A DNA stretch of 64,000 nucleotides. It comes from Mycobacterium sp. ACS4054. GTDB lineage: Bacteria > Actinomycetota > Actinomycetes > Mycobacteriales > Mycobacteriaceae. Each line of letters begins with the position of its first letter. Within the stretch, counting starts at the first letter, position 1. Below are positions 60,791 to 64,000 of the stretch, one piece after another. A model generated the notes under the pieces. The model had not been told where the DNA came from and did not search any database. It was given only the letters and a program-made list of their open reading frames with translations. Position numbers and translations under genes: made by a program. The stretch lies in the NCBI RefSeq assembly GCF_001667275.1, contig NZ_LZHV01000061.1, forward strand, positions 186,001 to 250,000, written 5' to 3'.

Positions 60791-61795
60791 ATGGCCACCT
60801 ACGTTGCCGGCACGGGTGAATTCACCCGTGACACCAAGTACATCACTACCCGCGTCACCGCCGACGGGCGAGACGGCTACCCCGTGGAACCCGGACGGTA
60901 TCGGCTGATCGTTGCCCGAGCCTGTCCATGGGCCAACCGCGCCATCATCGTCCGGCGGTTGCTCGGCCTGGAAAGTGTTATGTCCATAGGGTTTTGCGGA
61001 CCCACCCACGACGAACGCAGTTGGACGTTCGACCTCGACCCGGGCGGCGTCGACCCCGTGCTGCAAATCCCCCGGCTGCAGGATGCCTACTTCAAGCGTT
61101 TCCCCGACTACCCGAAGGGCATCACGGTGCCCGCGCTCGTCGACGTCCCGTCGGGGGCGGTCGTCACCAACGACTTCGCGCAGATGACCCTGGACTTCTC
61201 GACCGAATGGACGGCCTACCACCGCGACGGCGCACCGCAGCTCTATCCCGAGCCGCTGCGCGCCGAGATCGACGAGGTCAACAAGAGGGTTTACACCGAG
61301 ATCAACAACGGGGTGTATCGGTGCGGCTTCGCCGGCTCGCAGGAGGCGTACGACGCGGCCTACGACCGGCTGTTCACGGCGCTGGATTGGGTGAGTGAGC
61401 GCCTGGCCGATCAGCGATATCTGGTGGGCGACACAATAACCGAGGCCGACGTCCGGCTGTTCACCACGCTGGCCCGCTTCGACCCGGTCTACCACGGGCA
61501 TTTCAAATGCAACCGCAGCAAGCTGTCCGAGATGCCGGTGTTGTGGGCGTATGCCCGCGACCTGTTCCAGACACCCGGGTTCGGCGACACCGTCGACTTC
61601 GTCCAGATCAAGCAGCACTACTACATCGTGCACGCCGACATCAACCCCACCGGGATCGTGCCCAAGGGGCCGGACCTGACGGGCTGGCTCTCGCCGCATG
61701 GCCGGGAGGCGTTGGGCGGCAAGCCTTTCGGTGACGGCACACCGCCGGGGCCACCGGTCGAGGGGGAGCGGGTGCCCGCGGGCCACGGTGCCTAG
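60791..61795 (+). CDS. Glutathionyl-hydroquinone reductase-like (ECM4/YqjG) protein
   Basis: A 334-residue Xi-class glutathione-transferase-like enzyme. The catalytic Cys45 is in ARACPWANRAII; the substrate residues around YPKGITVPALVD and the C-terminal ADVRLFTTLARFDPVYHGHF are conserved. In bacteria these reduce glutathionyl-hydroquinones. Mycobacteria use mycothiol rather than glutathione, so the natural thiol adduct may differ. It starts 27 bp after fadE10 and may be co-transcribed. Confidence 0.88.
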   Translation: MATYVAGTGEFTRDTKYITTRVTADGRDGYPVEPGRYRLIVARACPWANRAIIVRRLLGLESVMSIGFCGPTHDERSWTFDLDPGGVDPVLQIPRLQDAYFKRFPDYPKGITVPALVDVPSGAVVTNDFAQMTLDFSTEWTAYHRDGAPQLYPEPLRAEIDEVNKRVYTEINNGVYRCGFAGSQEAYDAAYDRLFTALDWVSERLADQRYLVGDTITEADVRLFTTLARFDPVYHGHFKCNRSKLSEMPVLWAYARDLFQTPGFGDTVDFVQIKQHYYIVHADINPTGIVPKGPDLTGWLSPHGREALGGKPFGDGTPPGPPVEGERVPAGHGA

Positions 61796-61811
61796 CCGCG
61801 TCGAGCGCGGC

Positions 61812-62300
61812 TCAATAGGTCAGGCGCACAGACCATTCCGCGTGCGGGACGTCACGCAGCTGGCCGGCGGGATCCATCACGAGCGTCAGCAACTGGACGA
61901 CGATCCCGACCAGGCGCCCGCGCTGCGGGTCGACCGGCGGGATGGTGACCGCGAACCGGGTGGCCGGCCGAAAGATGGTGCTGGTGGTGTTGGTTGGATC
62001 CTCATAGACCTGCAGCAACCGCCACGGTGCCCGGTAGATCGCGTCGGGCACGGAGAGCTGGACCGGATAGCGCTCGCTGACCTTCAGTTCGCCCTGGGCT
62101 TGCGGGGTGTCACAGTCGTCGAGGTTGAGCACGCTGCAGTACAGGTAGGGCCCCACCCTGGTGAGGTGGCCGTGCGAGTACGCGCTGATCTCCGGGCGCT
62201 GCGCACCGGACGGGCGCACCAGCAGCCAGGTGCCGACACCGACCGCCACGCACACCACCGTCATCAGGCCGGCGAGCAGCACGGCCACACCGCGTTTCAC
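61812..62300 (-). CDS. Exported protein (Rv0875c-like)
   Basis: A 162-residue protein, the same length as Rv0875c. N-terminal membrane anchor or uncleaved signal (KRGVAVLLAGLMTVVCVAVG), then an extracytoplasmic domain with two Cys residues (LYCSVLNLDDCDTPQAQG) and an Ig-like end. GTG 62300 overlaps the upstream transporter's stop as GTGA. Function unknown. Confidence 0.88.
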   Translation of the reverse strand: MKRGVAVLLAGLMTVVCVAVGVGTWLLVRPSGAQRPEISAYSHGHLTRVGPYLYCSVLNLDDCDTPQAQGELKVSERYPVQLSVPDAIYRAPWRLLQVYEDPTNTTSTIFRPATRFAVTIPPVDPQRGRLVGIVVQLLTLVMDPAGQLRDVPHAEWSVRLTY

Positions 62301-63982
62301 TCGGGCACCACCGCCGGGCTGCCGCGAAGCGCGCCCTCCTGCTCGACCATGACGGGCCGGTTCCCCCCGAGGCCGGGGATCAACGAATTCCCTTGGAAAC
62401 TCACGAGTGTCTGCGCCAACCCGAGGATGAGTATCGCCGTGACCGCGGTGAAGCCGACCCACAGTTCGGTGTAGACCAAGACGCCGACGGCGCCGCCCAG
62501 CACCCAGGCCAGCTGCAGCGTCGACTCCGAGCGCCCGAACCCCGACGCCCGCGATTCCTCCGGCAGATCGTTCTGCAAAGAGGCGTCCAGCGAGGCCTTC
62601 GCGATGGCGCTCGAGCCCGACGTGACCAGCGTGGCGATCACGGCCGCCGCCAGGGTCCCCGCCACCGACGCCGCCAGCGCGACCGCCGAGACCGCCAGCG
62701 TGCAGCGCACCACCAGCACGGCCGGCCGGCCCAGCCGCAGGCGCGCGGCGGCGAAGTTGCCGGCGAAATTGCCGATGCCCGCGGCCGCGCCGATCATGCC
62801 GAGCATGCCCAGCTGAACCCAGCCGCTCGCTTGGTGTGCCTTGGCGACGAAAGCCGGGTACAAGAACAGGAAGCCCACCATGACCTTGATGGTGCAGTTG
62901 CCCCACAACGAGGTGATGATGTTGCGGCCCAACGGCTGTCGCAGCGTTCCGCCGACCCTCTTGACTTCTTTGTGCCAGCTTCGCCGCTGCGGTTCGCTCT
63001 GCTGACGGTAGCTCAACGTGGCGGGCACCTCACCCGCCGTCACCTCGACCCAGCGGGGGATCCGCATGGACAGCGAGGCGCCGACGACCGTCACCGCGAT
63101 GACGACGAACAACGCGCCCGGCAGCTTGAACAGGTGCGTGCAGACGAACTCGACCCCGGCCGCGATGGCCCCGCCGGCGATGGTGCCGCCGAGCAGACCG
63201 AACACGGTGAGCCGCGAGTTCACCCGCACCAGGTCGATGGTGGGCGGCATGACGCGCGGGGTCACCGCGCTGCGCAGCACGCTGAACGACTTGGAGAACA
63301 CCATCATGGCCAGCGCGCACGGATAGAGCACCCAGGACGGGTAACTCCCGGTGGCACCGTCGTAGTTCATGATCAGCACCAGCGCCAACGCCGTCCGCAG
63401 GACGAACGACGCGGCCAGGGCGACGCGGCGGCCGTGCTGCAACCGGTCCAGCGCGGGGCCGATGAGCGGCGCGATGACCGCGAACGGCGCGATGGTGATC
63501 AGCAGGTACAACGCCACCCGGCCCTTGCTCTCCCCGGTGGCCGCCGCGAAGAACAGGGTGTTGGCCAGCGCCACCGCCATCGCGGCGTCCACCGCGAAGT
63601 TGGCCACCACCGGCCACGTCAGCGCGGTCAGACCGGACTTGTCGGCGCCGTCGGCGGTGGCGGCGCGCTGCACCATCCAGTACATCCGCGAACCCATCTC
63701 GCGGCTGCGCAGCGCGGCGGCGCGGGTGACGGTGATTCGTTCGCCGGCCGCGGCGCCCCGCGGTGGCGGGCTGTCGATGGGATCCGGCTCCGACTCCTGG
63801 CCGATGGGCGGCAGGTAGCGGTTGGCGCTCGGCATCGGCGGGGGCCGGCGGGTCCGCTGGTCGGCGCCCTCGCCGGCGGGGTAGTTGGCCGTGCCCGGAT
63901 GCTGATTGTGGGCCCCATTGCGGGGCCGGCGCCCCGGGTTGGAGGCCACGCGGCCCGGATCGTCACGCCGCCGTCCAGACAC
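62297..63982 (-). CDS. Major-facilitator-type membrane transporter (Rv0876c-like)
   Basis: A 561-residue membrane protein. After a basic, Pro-rich cytoplasmic N-terminus of about 120 residues come about twelve membrane helices (first ALTWPVVANFAVDAAMAVAL; the loop PLIGPALDRLQHGRR is the MFS-type motif between helices 2 and 3). Counterpart of Rv0876c (548). Substrate unknown. Start is GTG 63982, 18 bp from the right edge. Coupled to the exported-protein gene by a 4-bp overlap. Confidence 0.88.
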   Translation of the reverse strand: MSGRRRDDPGRVASNPGRRPRNGAHNQHPGTANYPAGEGADQRTRRPPPMPSANRYLPPIGQESEPDPIDSPPPRGAAAGERITVTRAAALRSREMGSRMYWMVQRAATADGADKSGLTALTWPVVANFAVDAAMAVALANTLFFAAATGESKGRVALYLLITIAPFAVIAPLIGPALDRLQHGRRVALAASFVLRTALALVLIMNYDGATGSYPSWVLYPCALAMMVFSKSFSVLRSAVTPRVMPPTIDLVRVNSRLTVFGLLGGTIAGGAIAAGVEFVCTHLFKLPGALFVVIAVTVVGASLSMRIPRWVEVTAGEVPATLSYRQQSEPQRRSWHKEVKRVGGTLRQPLGRNIITSLWGNCTIKVMVGFLFLYPAFVAKAHQASGWVQLGMLGMIGAAAGIGNFAGNFAAARLRLGRPAVLVVRCTLAVSAVALAASVAGTLAAAVIATLVTSGSSAIAKASLDASLQNDLPEESRASGFGRSESTLQLAWVLGGAVGVLVYTELWVGFTAVTAILILGLAQTLVSFQGNSLIPGLGGNRPVMVEQEGALRGSPAVVPE

Positions 63983-64000
63983 GTTGGAGATTCTCCCCTA

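Overview
The window is GC-rich actinobacterial DNA from a mycobacterium, most likely a slow grower close to the Mycobacterium avium complex. The evidence is a complete mce operon with Mce-associated membrane proteins, an LpqH-type lipoprotein, RpfA, CspB and many fatty-acid (fad) genes. The right half also follows the gene order of M. tuberculosis Rv0853c to Rv0876c. I see no tRNA, rRNA, insertion sequence, prophage or CRISPR array. Species level is inference.

Bases 1-12000 hold catabolic genes: a partial amidohydrolase, a 3-hydroxyisobutyrate-dehydrogenase-like enzyme, a carboxymuconolactone-decarboxylase-like protein, a two-subunit acyl-CoA dehydrogenase, a P450/ferredoxin/short-chain dehydrogenase operon, and a divergent aldehyde dehydrogenase plus class III CoA transferase. 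Together these look like an oxidise-to-acid, activate with CoA, beta-oxidise pathway for an unidentified hydrophobic substrate. Bases 12200-21940 are an mce lipid-import operon (yrbE pair and mceA-F), apparently led by a previously unlisted 55-residue ORF that overlaps the first yrbE gene. On each side of it lies a minus-strand module made of one secreted protein and a long/short pair of Mce-associated proteins.

Bases 24100-35050 continue as accessory DNA. They hold a TetR-controlled cassette of two paralogous membrane proteins and two NorE/NorF-like haem-copper oxidase small subunits, a P450 divergent from a TetR gene, an enoyl-CoA hydratase, an LpqH-like lipoprotein, and an amidohydrolase/acyl-CoA synthetase/unknown/Bfd-ferredoxin operon. 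A 15-bp palindrome, GAGAAT-N3-ATTCTC, stands just before several of the catabolic transcription units and suggests one shared regulator.

Bases 35060-64000 are the conserved core: kdc, three SRPBCC lipid-binding paralogues, far, dapC, fadA-fadB, the XPB helicase and its partner, moaC2-mog-moaE2, rpfA behind a c-di-AMP (ydaO-type) riboswitch, moaD2-moaA2, a YccF membrane protein, cspB, fadE10, a glutathionyl-hydroquinone-reductase-like enzyme and two Rv0875c/Rv0876c-like membrane proteins. One accessory block (44192-49337: two luciferase-like oxidoreductases, an FAD monooxygenase, a small monooxygenase-like protein, and a DUF35/thiolase-like pair) sits between fadB and the XPB helicase, where M. 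tuberculosis has nothing comparable.
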